A stretch of DNA of 64,000 bases. It comes from JANQOZ01 sp045106555. GTDB lineage: Bacteria > Pseudomonadota > Gammaproteobacteria > Xanthomonadales > SZUA-38. Positions 52,655-62,075 of the stretch are shown one piece after another. The position numbers and the translations under genes are program-made. Every line of letters starts with the position of its first letter. Position 1 is the stretch's first letter. Under the pieces are notes generated by a model, which searched no databases, was not told the DNA's origin, and saw nothing but the letters and a program-made list of their open reading frames with translations. The DNA lies in contig JBGCET010000015.1 of NCBI GenBank assembly GCA_045106555.1, forward strand, positions 1 through 64,000. The letters run 5' to 3'.

Positions 52655-55069
52655 CTAAAAGTTATAGTCGATAGACACGCCATAGGTTCTCGGCATGCCG
52701 TTAGCCCGAACAAAAGGCCCATTGCCGCCGGTGTAGGCTGCCGGGAAATAATATTCGTCGGCAATGTTTCGTCCCCACAGGGTGGCACGCCAGGTTCGCT
52801 CTGCGTTGCCGACCCCTAAGCGGGCGTTTGCCACTGAGTAGGAATCGGTGGCGTCCGTTGGCTGCGCGCCACCGGTGGTGCTGTCGGTGTAGTTCACATC
52901 GCCGCCAAGAAATATCTCCATGCCGTTGGACAGTGGCCAGGAATACTCAGCCCGTACGCTGTAAGAAAGATCCGGCGCCTGGGCCAGCTCAATACCAGAC
53001 GCATCACGAAGGACGGTGTTTGGCCATTGACTGGCGACCGGATCTACCGCCATCCATTCGTCCACGTTGGTATCCAGCAAAGCCACATTAACGTTAACCA
53101 TTAACTGGTCGGTAGGGGCCCACTGCAGGTCCATCTCAGCGCCCTTGATGGTGGACTCCGGCACGTTAGTCAGGCCCGAAATATTGCCGACAAAGGTGAC
53201 CGCTCGATCCTGCTCCTGTTTGTCTTTGTAATCGTAGTAAAACACCGCAGCGTTGAGCTGCATGGTGCCGTCCAACAATGTGGATTTCAGCCCCAGCTCC
53301 AGAGAGTTGAGTTTTTCCGGGCGGTAAGAACGTAGCTGCTGGGTGGTGTTGGAGTTAGCGCCGTTAAAGCCGCCGGATTTAAATCCATTAGCCAGCGTGG
53401 CGTACAGCAGAACGTCTTCGTTAACCGCGTAGTCCAAACCAATCTTTCCCATCCAGCGGCCGGTGCTGATGCTCTCTTCGTAAACGCGAAAGGCGTCATT
53501 GATATTAGGCCCACCAATGAGGGCGAAGATAAACGTTGGTGACGTCGGGTCGTCATCAATTGTGCCGCAGTCTCCGGGGCCCAATGTGGATCCAAACTGG
53601 GCGTTTAGAAAACCCGCCAGCGAGCCATCATCGGCGACAAAGGTGCATCCCGACCAATCTCGATCTTCTTCCGTGTAACGCGCTCCCACAGTGAGTCGCA
53701 TTTTTTCGGAAAACTGCCACTCCACGTGGCCAAACACAGCCTGAGAGTCAGTTTCCTGCTGGTACTTGGTATCCAGTTCGCGGATCGGCGTGGGCGCAAA
53801 CAATCCCACCCCAAACGGGATAGAACCCAACCCGAATACCGAGTCGGACATGAAGTAGTGGTAATACTCGTCAAGCTCATCGTCGGAATAGTAAAGGCCG
53901 GCAATCCAGTTTACGTTGCCGCTTTCGCCGCTAAGACGCAGCTCCTGGGAAAACACTTTCAGGTCAGTGGTGTTGATATTGCTGGAGTCGTTAAAAAACC
54001 CACCGTCCCAGTCGTTGGCCTCTTCCCGGTCAAACTCGTCATAGCCGGTTACCGAGGTCAATGTCATGCCGGCAATATCCCATTCCAGCTTGGCAGAAAA
54101 ACCCGTTAGCTGGTTATCGCGCTGGGGGCGTAAATCAAAGGTGCGCCCGGTAATATCGCTGGTATAGCTATTGGTCCAGTCTGCCGCATCGTTTTCGCCG
54201 ATCGAATACCAGGGCGGCTCCTGGCCAAAAAACTGCCCTGTGGGAATAATGAACTGATCCAGCGGCGTATAGGGGTTGGAAAACTGCCCCAGACCAATCA
54301 AGCGTCCATCGTAAGCAGTGTTAGCTCGGTTGTCCGATTGATCGTCCACATGATGGACATTGAGCAACAAAGTGGCGGAGTCAGACAGGTCAAAATTCAG
54401 CATTCCGCGGATAGCGGTGACGTCTTTCTCTCCCAGTTCGTCATCCCGGGTGAGGCTTTTCTGCCACCCCTCACTGGACTGGGTGGTTTTCAACGATAGG
54501 CGGCCTTGAACCGTTTCGGACACAGAGCCACTGACGAAGCCCTCAATATCCAACGTGTTAAAGCTGCCGTAGTTCATGGTGACACCCGCGTCAAATTCTT
54601 CGGTGGGCTTGCGGCTCACGAAATTGATTTGGCCCGCGGTGGTATTACGGCCGTACAGATCACCTTGTGGGCCTTTGAGGACTTCCACGCGCTCCACGTC
54701 AAACAGCAGTCCGCGACTCATGACCGTGTAAGGAATAGCGACCTCATCAAAATAAAGCCCTACCGTTGAAGAGGCGCCGGTGGAGTAGTCTTGGAAACCC
54801 ACGCTGCGAATGCTGTAGGTGGGCACGCCAGTTGCCGCCGTTTCATTCACGGTTAAACCCGGCGTGTATACCGCCAGATCTTCCGAGCTGAATACCCCCA
54901 TGGCCTGCAGCTGGTCTCCGGTGAAGGCGTTGACCGTAATGCCAATGTCATTCACACCCTGCTCGCGCTTTTGCGCCGTCACCAGAATTTCTTCAATTTG
55001 GGCCTGAGCGGGAATGGCGATGATCCCGCTTAGCGCGCCGATAACAGCCAGTGTTATTTTCTTTCGCAT
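52655..55069 (-). CDS. TonB-dependent outer membrane receptor
   Basis: 804 aa from ATG 55069. Signal peptide MRKKITLAVIGALSGIIAIPAQAQ, TonB-box-like IEEILVTAQKREQGVNDI, plug domain with LAVYTPGLTV, TYSIRSVGF, VERVEVLKGPQGDLYGRNTTAGQINFVS, and a 22-strand-type barrel ending in YGVSIDYNF (terminal Phe). It is a typical receptor of the group that imports organic compounds. Its position directly upstream of the amidase-amidohydrolase genes, though followed by a terminator, makes it the likely outer-membrane gate for the island's substrate. Confidence 0.95.
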   Translation of the reverse strand: MRKKITLAVIGALSGIIAIPAQAQIEEILVTAQKREQGVNDIGITVNAFTGDQLQAMGVFSSEDLAVYTPGLTVNETAATGVPTYSIRSVGFQDYSTGASSTVGLYFDEVAIPYTVMSRGLLFDVERVEVLKGPQGDLYGRNTTAGQINFVSRKPTEEFDAGVTMNYGSFNTLDIEGFVSGSVSETVQGRLSLKTTQSSEGWQKSLTRDDELGEKDVTAIRGMLNFDLSDSATLLLNVHHVDDQSDNRANTAYDGRLIGLGQFSNPYTPLDQFIIPTGQFFGQEPPWYSIGENDAADWTNSYTSDITGRTFDLRPQRDNQLTGFSAKLEWDIAGMTLTSVTGYDEFDREEANDWDGGFFNDSSNINTTDLKVFSQELRLSGESGNVNWIAGLYYSDDELDEYYHYFMSDSVFGLGSIPFGVGLFAPTPIRELDTKYQQETDSQAVFGHVEWQFSEKMRLTVGARYTEEDRDWSGCTFVADDGSLAGFLNAQFGSTLGPGDCGTIDDDPTSPTFIFALIGGPNINDAFRVYEESISTGRWMGKIGLDYAVNEDVLLYATLANGFKSGGFNGANSNTTQQLRSYRPEKLNSLELGLKSTLLDGTMQLNAAVFYYDYKDKQEQDRAVTFVGNISGLTNVPESTIKGAEMDLQWAPTDQLMVNVNVALLDTNVDEWMAVDPVASQWPNTVLRDASGIELAQAPDLSYSVRAEYSWPLSNGMEIFLGGDVNYTDSTTGGAQPTDATDSYSVANARLGVGNAERTWRATLWGRNIADEYYFPAAYTGGNGPFVRANGMPRTYGVSIDYNF

Positions 55070-55269
55070 CTCTACGGTCCTCACGCAAATTATTAGACAA
55101 CATGTTAACGGTATCATAACCAATGGCCATTCATCACCCACCCTTCATTGCGCGATAAACCCTAGCTTGGCCGTTTAGTGCGTACTGAACACTCTCTGCT
55201 GACGGACCCGATTTGTGAACCTCATTGACCGATTCATCCGCTTGGTAATTCAACTGGTGGATCGTTGCT

Positions 55270-55470
55270 ATGCAGGCCCTAGTTGGCGGCCTCATTCCGG
55301 TTAGCGAAACCATCCTTGCCAGCTGGAAAATTGCTACGGTGATCGTCACTCTCGCCGTGGTTGCGGTTGCCGCGGCCCTGCTGCACCCGAGCAATCCCGA
55401 CAAGATTGTTGAATCCTCGCTCCCCAAACCGGCGCCTGCCGAAGGACCGGTCATCAACCGCGGGATCGTG
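55270..55470 (+). pseudogene. Remnant of an AtoE-like short-chain fatty acid transporter
   Basis: The plus strand reads GGLIPVSETILASWKIATVIVTLAV, then LLHPSNPDKIVESSLPKP, close to the central segment of E. coli AtoE (AGLIPVGDTLFSGFNI and MPKPSDVVSIDPKLL). Nothing before or after matches the rest of the roughly 440-aa transporter, so only a fragment of it remains between the two minus-strand genes. It marks a deletion in this locus. Confidence 0.45.
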
Positions 55471-55471
55471 A

Positions 55472-57208
55472 CTACGGGTTTTGCGCATCAAAGACCGTCT
55501 CGCCACCCACCACCGATAACACAACCTGAGTATCACCGACCTGGCCGATGGGTACATCGAACAGGTTACGATCCAGCACAATAAAGTCGGCATCTTTGCC
55601 GGGCTCAAGAGAGCCTGACGAATCCCCTACCCGATTGGCAATGGCGCTGTTATGGGTGAAAATCCTAAGGGCTGTCGCCAGATCAACAGCCTCTTCCACA
55701 AACTCAGGATTAACGATTTCGCTGTTGGGATCGCTGCGGGTCACCATGGCCTCAATGCCGGGCCAGGGGTTGGCTGTTGGCACAACGGGCCAGTCTGAAC
55801 CATAGGTCACCAGCGCGCCGGCCTCATGCAGCGTGCGAACCTGCCAGGCGGGAACGCGGTCTTTGCCGAACCAGGTTTCCCAGTTCAGCCCGGGGATGGG
55901 ATACCAGAGGATGGGGCACATTTCCGCTGCAACGTTCAGCGCCTTAAAGCGACCCACATCGTCCGGATGAATCATCTCGGCGTGGGACACTTCATGGATG
56001 ATGTCCTGATTGCCGCTGGCGTTGCGGGCGGCTTCAAAGGCATCCAGTGCAGCTCTGGCGGCTGCGTCGCCCGTCGCATGGATTTTTACACTCAAGCCCT
56101 GTCGATCCAGTTCAACCACATCTTGGGTCAACTGGCCTGCCGGGATCATCAGTTCGCTGGTGTGGTTAGCTCCCACCACATCGTTGGGTTCGTAGGGTTC
56201 CAGCAGGGCTGAGGTGTAGGTCATGGGAACACCGTCCAGCATGATCTTGGCAAAATTTGGATCAATCATGTCCGAGGTGTTGGCAGGTCTTGCGTCAATT
56301 AATGCCAGCTCGTCGTCATGGGAAAGTGCCCAGGCGCTCTTCCAGGTCAGGCTGGTTTTGACTCGCAAGGGAAGTTGACCTTTTTGGTCCAGCGTCTTGT
56401 AGGCATCGAGTATATGGGTAGTAACGATGGCATCTTTCAGCGTGGTAATGCCATAGCGCTTGATCTGATCCAGCGACCATTTCATTGCACTGGCATTTTG
56501 CGCAGCAGAATACTCAGGCAAAAATTTACGTTTATCGTAGGCCGCATTGTCATACAGTAAGCCAGTGGCTTCGCCGCTGGATGGGTCACGGTTGATCTGT
56601 CCGCCTTCTGGGTCTGGGGTACTGCCGTCAATGGAAAATTGCTCCAAGGCCAGCGAATTGACCCACGCGTGATGCACTGACCAGTCCATCAAAAACACCG
56701 GGTTGTTCGGCGCAATTTCGTCCAGGATCGTCTTGGGCATTTTTTCGCCCCCTGCGAAATACCCCTCATTCCATTGCCCGCCGCGAACCCATTCACCGGG
56801 CTGCGCCTTTGCAATACAGCCTTTAAGAATGTTCAGCACCTCCTCCAGGTCGTTGCTGAGGAAGCTGCACTCCAGGGTCTTGGAGATACCGGCGTCCAGC
56901 GGGTGCATGTGGGTATCGTGAATGCCTGGCATCACCATGGCACCGTTCAAATCCACGACGCGGGTTTCGCCGCCGGATAGTTCCAGAACCTCTTCATCGG
57001 TACCCAAGGACAGGATTTGTCCGTTCTTAACCGCCAGCGCTTGATGCCAGCTGTTGGCGGGATCAACGGAATAAATTTTAGCGTTGTAGTACACCGCATC
57101 GGGTGCCAATTTTGCCCCGGCGGCTGGGCCAGAATCGGGCGCGTTACAGGCCGACAGCCCGATCACCCATGCTGAAGTCAGGGCCAAGCGTGAAATAAGC
57201 ACCTTCAT
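55472..57208 (-). CDS. YtcJ-like amidohydrolase, lipoprotein
   Basis: 578 aa with lipobox GLSAC (Cys21). Same family and layout as the protein at 49412: DTHMHP near residue 100, WVRGGQWNEGYF, ATGLLYDNAA, KIMLDGVP, KIHATGD, HEVSHAE, YGSDWPVV, GSLEPGKDADFIVLDRNLF. The two are clear paralogues but diverged (for example DTHMHP versus DAHLHP), so they probably handle different intermediates. Separated from the receptor gene upstream... by the AtoE remnant; transcribed on the minus strand after the diguanylate cyclase gene, 109 bp away. Confidence 0.92.
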   Translation of the reverse strand: MKVLISRLALTSAWVIGLSACNAPDSGPAAGAKLAPDAVYYNAKIYSVDPANSWHQALAVKNGQILSLGTDEEVLELSGGETRVVDLNGAMVMPGIHDTHMHPLDAGISKTLECSFLSNDLEEVLNILKGCIAKAQPGEWVRGGQWNEGYFAGGEKMPKTILDEIAPNNPVFLMDWSVHHAWVNSLALEQFSIDGSTPDPEGGQINRDPSSGEATGLLYDNAAYDKRKFLPEYSAAQNASAMKWSLDQIKRYGITTLKDAIVTTHILDAYKTLDQKGQLPLRVKTSLTWKSAWALSHDDELALIDARPANTSDMIDPNFAKIMLDGVPMTYTSALLEPYEPNDVVGANHTSELMIPAGQLTQDVVELDRQGLSVKIHATGDAAARAALDAFEAARNASGNQDIIHEVSHAEMIHPDDVGRFKALNVAAEMCPILWYPIPGLNWETWFGKDRVPAWQVRTLHEAGALVTYGSDWPVVPTANPWPGIEAMVTRSDPNSEIVNPEFVEEAVDLATALRIFTHNSAIANRVGDSSGSLEPGKDADFIVLDRNLFDVPIGQVGDTQVVLSVVGGETVFDAQNP

Positions 57209-57317
57209 GAGACGACTCCGATTCTTAATGATCTTTCACTAAAGGAGTCGCTATTGAGCGCGATTGGGACGATTAAATCAAGCGCACCGCCTGACGGGAA
57301 TTAAGTGGGTGACTCGT

Positions 57318-60191
57318 CTAGGCGGCCAACACAAAGCGGTTTCGCCCCTGACGTTTGGCGCTGTACAGGGCATCGTCTGCCCGGCCCACCAGATGGTCTG
57401 GCTCCTGATCGCGTTCTGGATTGTAACCCGCCACTCCGACGCTGATGGTGACCTCACCCAGGTCGCTTTCTACCTTGCGCACAAGCCTGCGGGCCAGGCG
57501 AGCCGCGGAGAGATTGTCACAGGCAGGCACAATGACGGCGAACTCCTCACCGCCATACCGCGCCACTACCGTGTCATCGCGAACATTTTCCGCCAACACG
57601 CTGGCAAGCTTGGACAACACCCAATCACCGGCCTGGTGACCGTGTTCGTCGTTGTAGCGTTTGAAGTGATCCACGTCCACCATCAGCAATGCCAGCGCCG
57701 TATTGTTCATCTGCGCCTCGTCAAAGCACTCATCCAGCCGCTGATCAAACAACCGTCGATTGCCCACACCGGTTAACGCGTCACGCTCGGCTTGATCGCG
57801 CAGTTTTCGGTTGGCTGCGCGCAGCTCCTTGGTACGCTGTCGCACGACGCTATCAAGTTCATTGTTTCGCATCGCCAGCTGTTTCACCTGGCGACGCTGC
57901 AGTGCGGTCGCTGACAGCAACACCGCACCGAACAAACCCAGAATAAATACGCCCCGGAACCCAGCGGACTCGAACCAGCGTGGCACCACGTTGAAGCTGC
58001 GTGGCGGAAGAACAAACACTCGACCGCTGCCGGTTCTGGCCTCAGCCTGAAGCGCGTAGGTTCCCGGCTGCAGCGCAGGAAAGGACACCTCACCGGCAGA
58101 AGTCCACGGGCCCCATTGTTCCGTTAGCCCCAACAAGCGACTGCGAAACACCGTTGACTGCGCCTCTTCCAGGTCGGTCAACAGAAAGCTAGCCCGAATG
58201 CCTACATGGCGCCCCTGCAAGTCGAGCTCACCGCTCAAAGGCAAGCGCTGCTCCGGCTGATTTTTGCTGCCCGCTCGAATGAATGACGAAAGACCTAACG
58301 CGCCGGGAGTTTCCATATCCCGAGCTTCGGGTTGGTAATGAAATATCTCACCGGAACCACCCAGCAACAGCGAGCCGTCAGCGTTTACCGTAACCGCATC
58401 AATCACGCCAGAATCCAGCGAGCTCATGTCAATAACTGTCCACAGCTCGCCGCGCCGCTGATACAAGGCCCGATAACTATGGGCCCACAAAACTCCGTCG
58501 TTTCCATCCAAAAACGCCACAACTTCATCGGTGGGTTTCAATTCATTGAGACCGCCCAGGTTGTCGACGACAAATTCTGCGCCATCAAACCGATAAGTGC
58601 CTTTTGTTGTGCTCAGGATTAAACCTTCGGCGACTTGGCTTACATGGGCATACCCATCCACGCCTACAGGTGATCCCAAGGTTGTGGCCACCGCGTCTCT
58701 TAACTCCAGCTTCTGACGTCCATCAGTGCCGAACCAGGCCTTCTTTAGCCCCAATTCATCGGTCCCCACCCACACACCGCCGTCGCCAGCAGGTACCAGG
58801 CTGGTGACCCGCATGCCCAGCCGCAGGAGGTTGTCAGCCAGTTGCCATCTGCCGTCAGCCAGGGAAAATACGGCGATGCCGTGCTCGTTGCCCGACCACA
58901 ACAGGTTGGGTTTGCTTTCTGACACCAACAGATGCCTTGGATACAATCCGTCAGGGCCAATTCTGCGAGATCCCTCGGGCGTTACCTGGCGCAGATCATG
59001 GGCAGCTGCCAGCACCGTTCCGGCCTGGGTTTGCACTAATTTCCAGGTTTCGCCGGTTTGGCCCCAGTTCATCTTCCGAAACGGTGTGGTCATCACGCCG
59101 TCGACCATTGGCGCACGATAAACACCGATTCCGGTCATGGCGTAAAGCTCAGAGTCAACGACCGCCAAGTGATGAACCGCCCCCTGCAGACCTGAAGCGT
59201 CCGCGTACTTTGTCCAACGCGCGGGCCATGGCAGTCGCAACACCCCCTCATCGCCAACCAGCAACAGAGCGCCATCGTCAGCCAACGCCGGACCACTGAG
59301 AAACGAGCGAGAAATTGACGCCTGGTCGAAGGTGCGTTGGTCGATATCCAATACCCGCACTGCGCCATCTGCCCCGCCAAAGGCGATGGTATGGGCGTTA
59401 ACCGCCAGACCATCGGTTAACTGGGTTAACTGCTCAGGATCGCCAACCTGCAGGCGTTGAAAGGGCGCCTGTGGTGACGCCAGCGACCATAAATACAAGG
59501 CAGGCTCGCGGGTGTGCACCAGCGCCACGTCCCTGCCGAGGGCAAGGCCATTAAGGATCAGCGAATCAGCAAAGCCCTCGCCGCCTTCTACCATGGTGAA
59601 GCTGCCGTCCGGTTCAAGTCGTTTTAACCCTTCGCCACGCCACTGGACAAATACGTCGCCACCCACTTGAGTCACTTCGCCAAATCGCCCGGAATGGCGC
59701 CAAAGTGCTTTTCTAGATCCATCACGAGACACCGCAAACAAATGGTGCAGCGCGCCGAAAAACACCGTGTCATCGGTAATTAGCAGTCGCCAGATATCCG
59801 CAAACTGTTCATCGCCCAACTCCGCCGCGAACTTTTCAGTCAGATCGACAAACCGTTCAGCGCCGGTGTTATCACTTTCCAGGTATCCAAAACTGTTGGT
59901 CCCGCCGACCCAGATCCGGCCGTCAGCGCTGCGCTCCAACGCACGGACCGCACCTGCTGTGGGAAGGTCTATCTGGCGCCAATGGGTGCCGTCATAGCGA
60001 ATAACCGCCTGATTATGGCCGAGATACACCGCGCCTCGCGGCCCCTGCGCAACGGAAAAGTACTGCGGGTAATGTGCCAAGTCAGGTTTGAAACGGGAAA
60101 CCAGAACTTCCTGGCTTGTGGCGGCCTGACTCAGCACTATGGCGAACAACAGCGCCGTCGCGCTGCTGAGTTTTCTAATCGTGTTGTTCAT
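57318..60191 (-). CDS. Diguanylate cyclase with periplasmic beta-propeller sensor
   Basis: 957 aa from ATG 60191 (frame open to 60266). Signal peptide MNNTIRKLSSATALLFAIVLSQA. The periplasmic part is a two-component-regulator propeller (Reg_prop repeats such as GVWVGTDELGL, LLWSGNEHGI) followed by a Y_Y_Y domain (YALQAEARTGSG). A membrane helix at about 735-757 leads through a coiled coil (VVRQRTKELRAANRKLRDQAE) to GGDEF with intact GGEEF at 880-884 and DALTGVGNRR, DVDHFKRYND. The usual inhibitory RxxD before GGEEF reads RDDT, so product inhibition is probably absent. It should make c-di-GMP on an extracytoplasmic cue. Confidence 0.93.
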   Translation of the reverse strand: MNNTIRKLSSATALLFAIVLSQAATSQEVLVSRFKPDLAHYPQYFSVAQGPRGAVYLGHNQAVIRYDGTHWRQIDLPTAGAVRALERSADGRIWVGGTNSFGYLESDNTGAERFVDLTEKFAAELGDEQFADIWRLLITDDTVFFGALHHLFAVSRDGSRKALWRHSGRFGEVTQVGGDVFVQWRGEGLKRLEPDGSFTMVEGGEGFADSLILNGLALGRDVALVHTREPALYLWSLASPQAPFQRLQVGDPEQLTQLTDGLAVNAHTIAFGGADGAVRVLDIDQRTFDQASISRSFLSGPALADDGALLLVGDEGVLRLPWPARWTKYADASGLQGAVHHLAVVDSELYAMTGIGVYRAPMVDGVMTTPFRKMNWGQTGETWKLVQTQAGTVLAAAHDLRQVTPEGSRRIGPDGLYPRHLLVSESKPNLLWSGNEHGIAVFSLADGRWQLADNLLRLGMRVTSLVPAGDGGVWVGTDELGLKKAWFGTDGRQKLELRDAVATTLGSPVGVDGYAHVSQVAEGLILSTTKGTYRFDGAEFVVDNLGGLNELKPTDEVVAFLDGNDGVLWAHSYRALYQRRGELWTVIDMSSLDSGVIDAVTVNADGSLLLGGSGEIFHYQPEARDMETPGALGLSSFIRAGSKNQPEQRLPLSGELDLQGRHVGIRASFLLTDLEEAQSTVFRSRLLGLTEQWGPWTSAGEVSFPALQPGTYALQAEARTGSGRVFVLPPRSFNVVPRWFESAGFRGVFILGLFGAVLLSATALQRRQVKQLAMRNNELDSVVRQRTKELRAANRKLRDQAERDALTGVGNRRLFDQRLDECFDEAQMNNTALALLMVDVDHFKRYNDEHGHQAGDWVLSKLASVLAENVRDDTVVARYGGEEFAVIVPACDNLSAARLARRLVRKVESDLGEVTISVGVAGYNPERDQEPDHLVGRADDALYSAKRQGRNRFVLAA

Positions 60192-60335
60192 CGTTAAGCG
60201 TCCCCAAACGCCTGTGAACAGTGAGTATGCGCAACCGTCACCAAAGCTGGCGTGACAAATTGTCAATTCATGAAATTATGAGACGCCAATCACACCCAGA
60301 CGTAAACGACTGTTTAGATTTTAGTGATTTTCGGG

Positions 60336-61274
60336 CTAAATACCCAACAGAGGGGTTTCAGCAAAACGCTTAAATGGGTCGAGATCCAGCGCGGCAAACC
60401 TCGTTGGGTGGAGGGTAACCGCCAATCGCTCTAGCGCATCAACGATCGAGGGGCTGGGTCTGGCGAAGTAGTCCTGGCCATCAGCAATGAATATTCGCCC
60501 GTCGCGCACCGCGCGAAGCGAACGCCATTGTTCGTTGTTACCCAGCGTATTGAGGTCCGCTTGAGTTTGTTCCAGGTGGTAGCCGCAACAGGCCACCACC
60601 AGTATGTCTGGATCACACTCCGCTAACTGTTTGAACGATCGGGTTTGAGAGGGCAATGCAGGGTTACCGAAAACCTCTTTGGCCCCTGCTAGGTCGACAA
60701 CATGAGGATTCCAGTGGCCACCATTAAACAGCGGCAACAGCCACTCCATAAAAGCAGCCCGGGGGCGATCAGACGCGGGTAGACGCTCATTGCGAAGGGC
60801 AATGAAATCAATCCGTTGAGCCAGTGAATCGCGCAACGTTTGCGCGACCTCCTCAATCCCCAAAGCCCGCCCCACGGTCAACACATCGTTCAGTATGTCG
60901 TTCAGACTATTGGGGTTGAGATCAACCAGTACAGGGTTGCCCGGCAGGTTGTTGACCGCATCAATGACCTCGCCAGTGGCCACCGCGCACACGTCACACA
61001 GGCCTTGAGAGATAATAACGTCCGGCGTCGCCGCTTCCAGCCCTTCCAAGTCCAGTTCATACAGCGCACTGCTGTCAGCCAAATGGGACCTGACAAAGGT
61101 ATCAATGGCCTCACTGGTCGCCTCACCGGACACCCAGGTGCTGGTCATTCGAGGAAGGTGGTTCAACGAGGCTGGCAAGTCACAGCTGTGAGAAACCCCC
61201 ACCAGACTCTCGCCGCATCCCAGCGCAAGCACCATGTCGGTGGCGCTTGGAAGCAGCGTGACAATCCGCATCAA
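60336..61274 (-). CDS. BtuF-like cobalamin-binding protein
   Basis: 312 aa, type III periplasmic-binding-protein fold: RIVTLLPSATDMVLALGCGESLVGVSHSCD, SEAIDTFV, DVIISQGLCDVCAV, the backbone helix, FMEWLLPLFNGGHWNPHVV and DGQDYFARPSP. It lacks a visible signal peptide, as is common in this subgroup. Twelve bases separate it from the DUF6580 gene, and both lie downstream of a cobalamin riboswitch, supporting a role in corrinoid binding or uptake. No BtuC/BtuD permease or TonB receptor BtuB is present here. Confidence 0.9.
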   Translation of the reverse strand: MMRIVTLLPSATDMVLALGCGESLVGVSHSCDLPASLNHLPRMTSTWVSGEATSEAIDTFVRSHLADSSALYELDLEGLEAATPDVIISQGLCDVCAVATGEVIDAVNNLPGNPVLVDLNPNSLNDILNDVLTVGRALGIEEVAQTLRDSLAQRIDFIALRNERLPASDRPRAAFMEWLLPLFNGGHWNPHVVDLAGAKEVFGNPALPSQTRSFKQLAECDPDILVVACCGYHLEQTQADLNTLGNNEQWRSLRAVRDGRIFIADGQDYFARPSPSIVDALERLAVTLHPTRFAALDLDPFKRFAETPLLGI

Positions 61275-61286
61275 TATCCCACGAGG

Positions 61287-61886
61287 TCAGGCGCTAATGA
61301 CAGGCTTCGAACGCCGTCCCACAACCAGCGTGAACAGGCCGAATATGGCCATCGCGTAGAGCCCGTCGCCGACCATGGTGTTGGTGAGAAAGGGCAGCCC
61401 CTTGACGTAACACTCCACCAGTCCAGCGACCGTTGGCGGATAATAGCCCGCCGCCCACACGCCAAAGTTTGACGCCAAAAAGAACCAGAGCGAACCGCTG
61501 ACAACGCCGCCAGCGCCGCGCACCACGGTGGCCTTCTTACCCAACCACAGATAGCCGATCAACGCGCTACCCGCAATGCCAAGATAGACAAACATCATTG
61601 CAATGGCGTTGTAGCCGCCAATGAGCAGGTCACCTATCGCCAACGGCACCAAAGCCACCAGCCAGGACCAGCGCGGATCGAGCCGGGCACCAGCAAACAG
61701 GGCAATAGCGCCAATCGGCGTTACGTTCCAAGGATGGGGTACCAAGCGTGCCAGCACTACCAGCAACAGCAGAAAAATGATGTCTGGTCGACGGGCCAAA
61801 GCCTGCCATAACTGGCCAGGTAATGAGCGATGCGCCCCAGAACGGGCGTTTGAGGACTCCGGTTGAGGAGTTTTGGGGTGTGTCAT
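61287..61886 (-). CDS. DUF6580 membrane protein, probable B12-related transporter
   Basis: 199 aa with a hydrophilic 30-residue N-terminus and about five membrane helices from residue 34 on. Family signature: RLVPHPWNVTPIGAIALFAGA, SNFGVWAAGYYPPT, GLVECYVKGLPFLTNTMVGDGLY. DUF6580 is annotated as a putative transport protein resembling ECF substrate-binding subunits. First gene after a cobalamin riboswitch and directly followed by a BtuF-like protein, so it probably moves cobalamin or a precursor across the inner membrane. That is inference from regulation and neighbours. Confidence 0.88.
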   Translation of the reverse strand: MTHPKTPQPESSNARSGAHRSLPGQLWQALARRPDIIFLLLLVVLARLVPHPWNVTPIGAIALFAGARLDPRWSWLVALVPLAIGDLLIGGYNAIAMMFVYLGIAGSALIGYLWLGKKATVVRGAGGVVSGSLWFFLASNFGVWAAGYYPPTVAGLVECYVKGLPFLTNTMVGDGLYAMAIFGLFTLVVGRRSKPVISA

Positions 61887-61949
61887 GGTTGTTCTCCAGC
61901 AGCTCCACCCGAGCTGACACTGTTTCCAAAGCCCCTGCTCTGGTGGTTA

Positions 61950-62075
61950 ACGATTGAGCCTGAGGTCGGTCTCCGGACTTGCAAAAACGCCGTTGGGCGT
62001 TCCGGCCGCCTTCCCGTCCGATCTGTGGACAGTGGCAGAGCGACAAGGTGCGCATCACATCGCGTAACCCTACAT
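61950..62075 (-). promoter_or_regulatory. Cobalamin (B12) riboswitch
   Basis: The minus strand before the DUF6580 gene carries the conserved riboswitch elements in order: GCGCACCTTGTCGCTCT leading to GCCACTG (about 62029-62035), CGGGAAGGC (about 62009-62017), GGCCGGAACGCC, and the B12-box-like AGTCCGGAGACCGACC (about 61963-61978) ending CTCAGG. High cobalamin should shut down the DUF6580-BtuF-like operon. The exact ends are approximate. Confidence 0.88.

Noticed and set aside
55134..55457. Minus-strand frame opposite the AtoE remnant
   Set aside because: The plus strand matches a known transporter; the antisense frame has no features.
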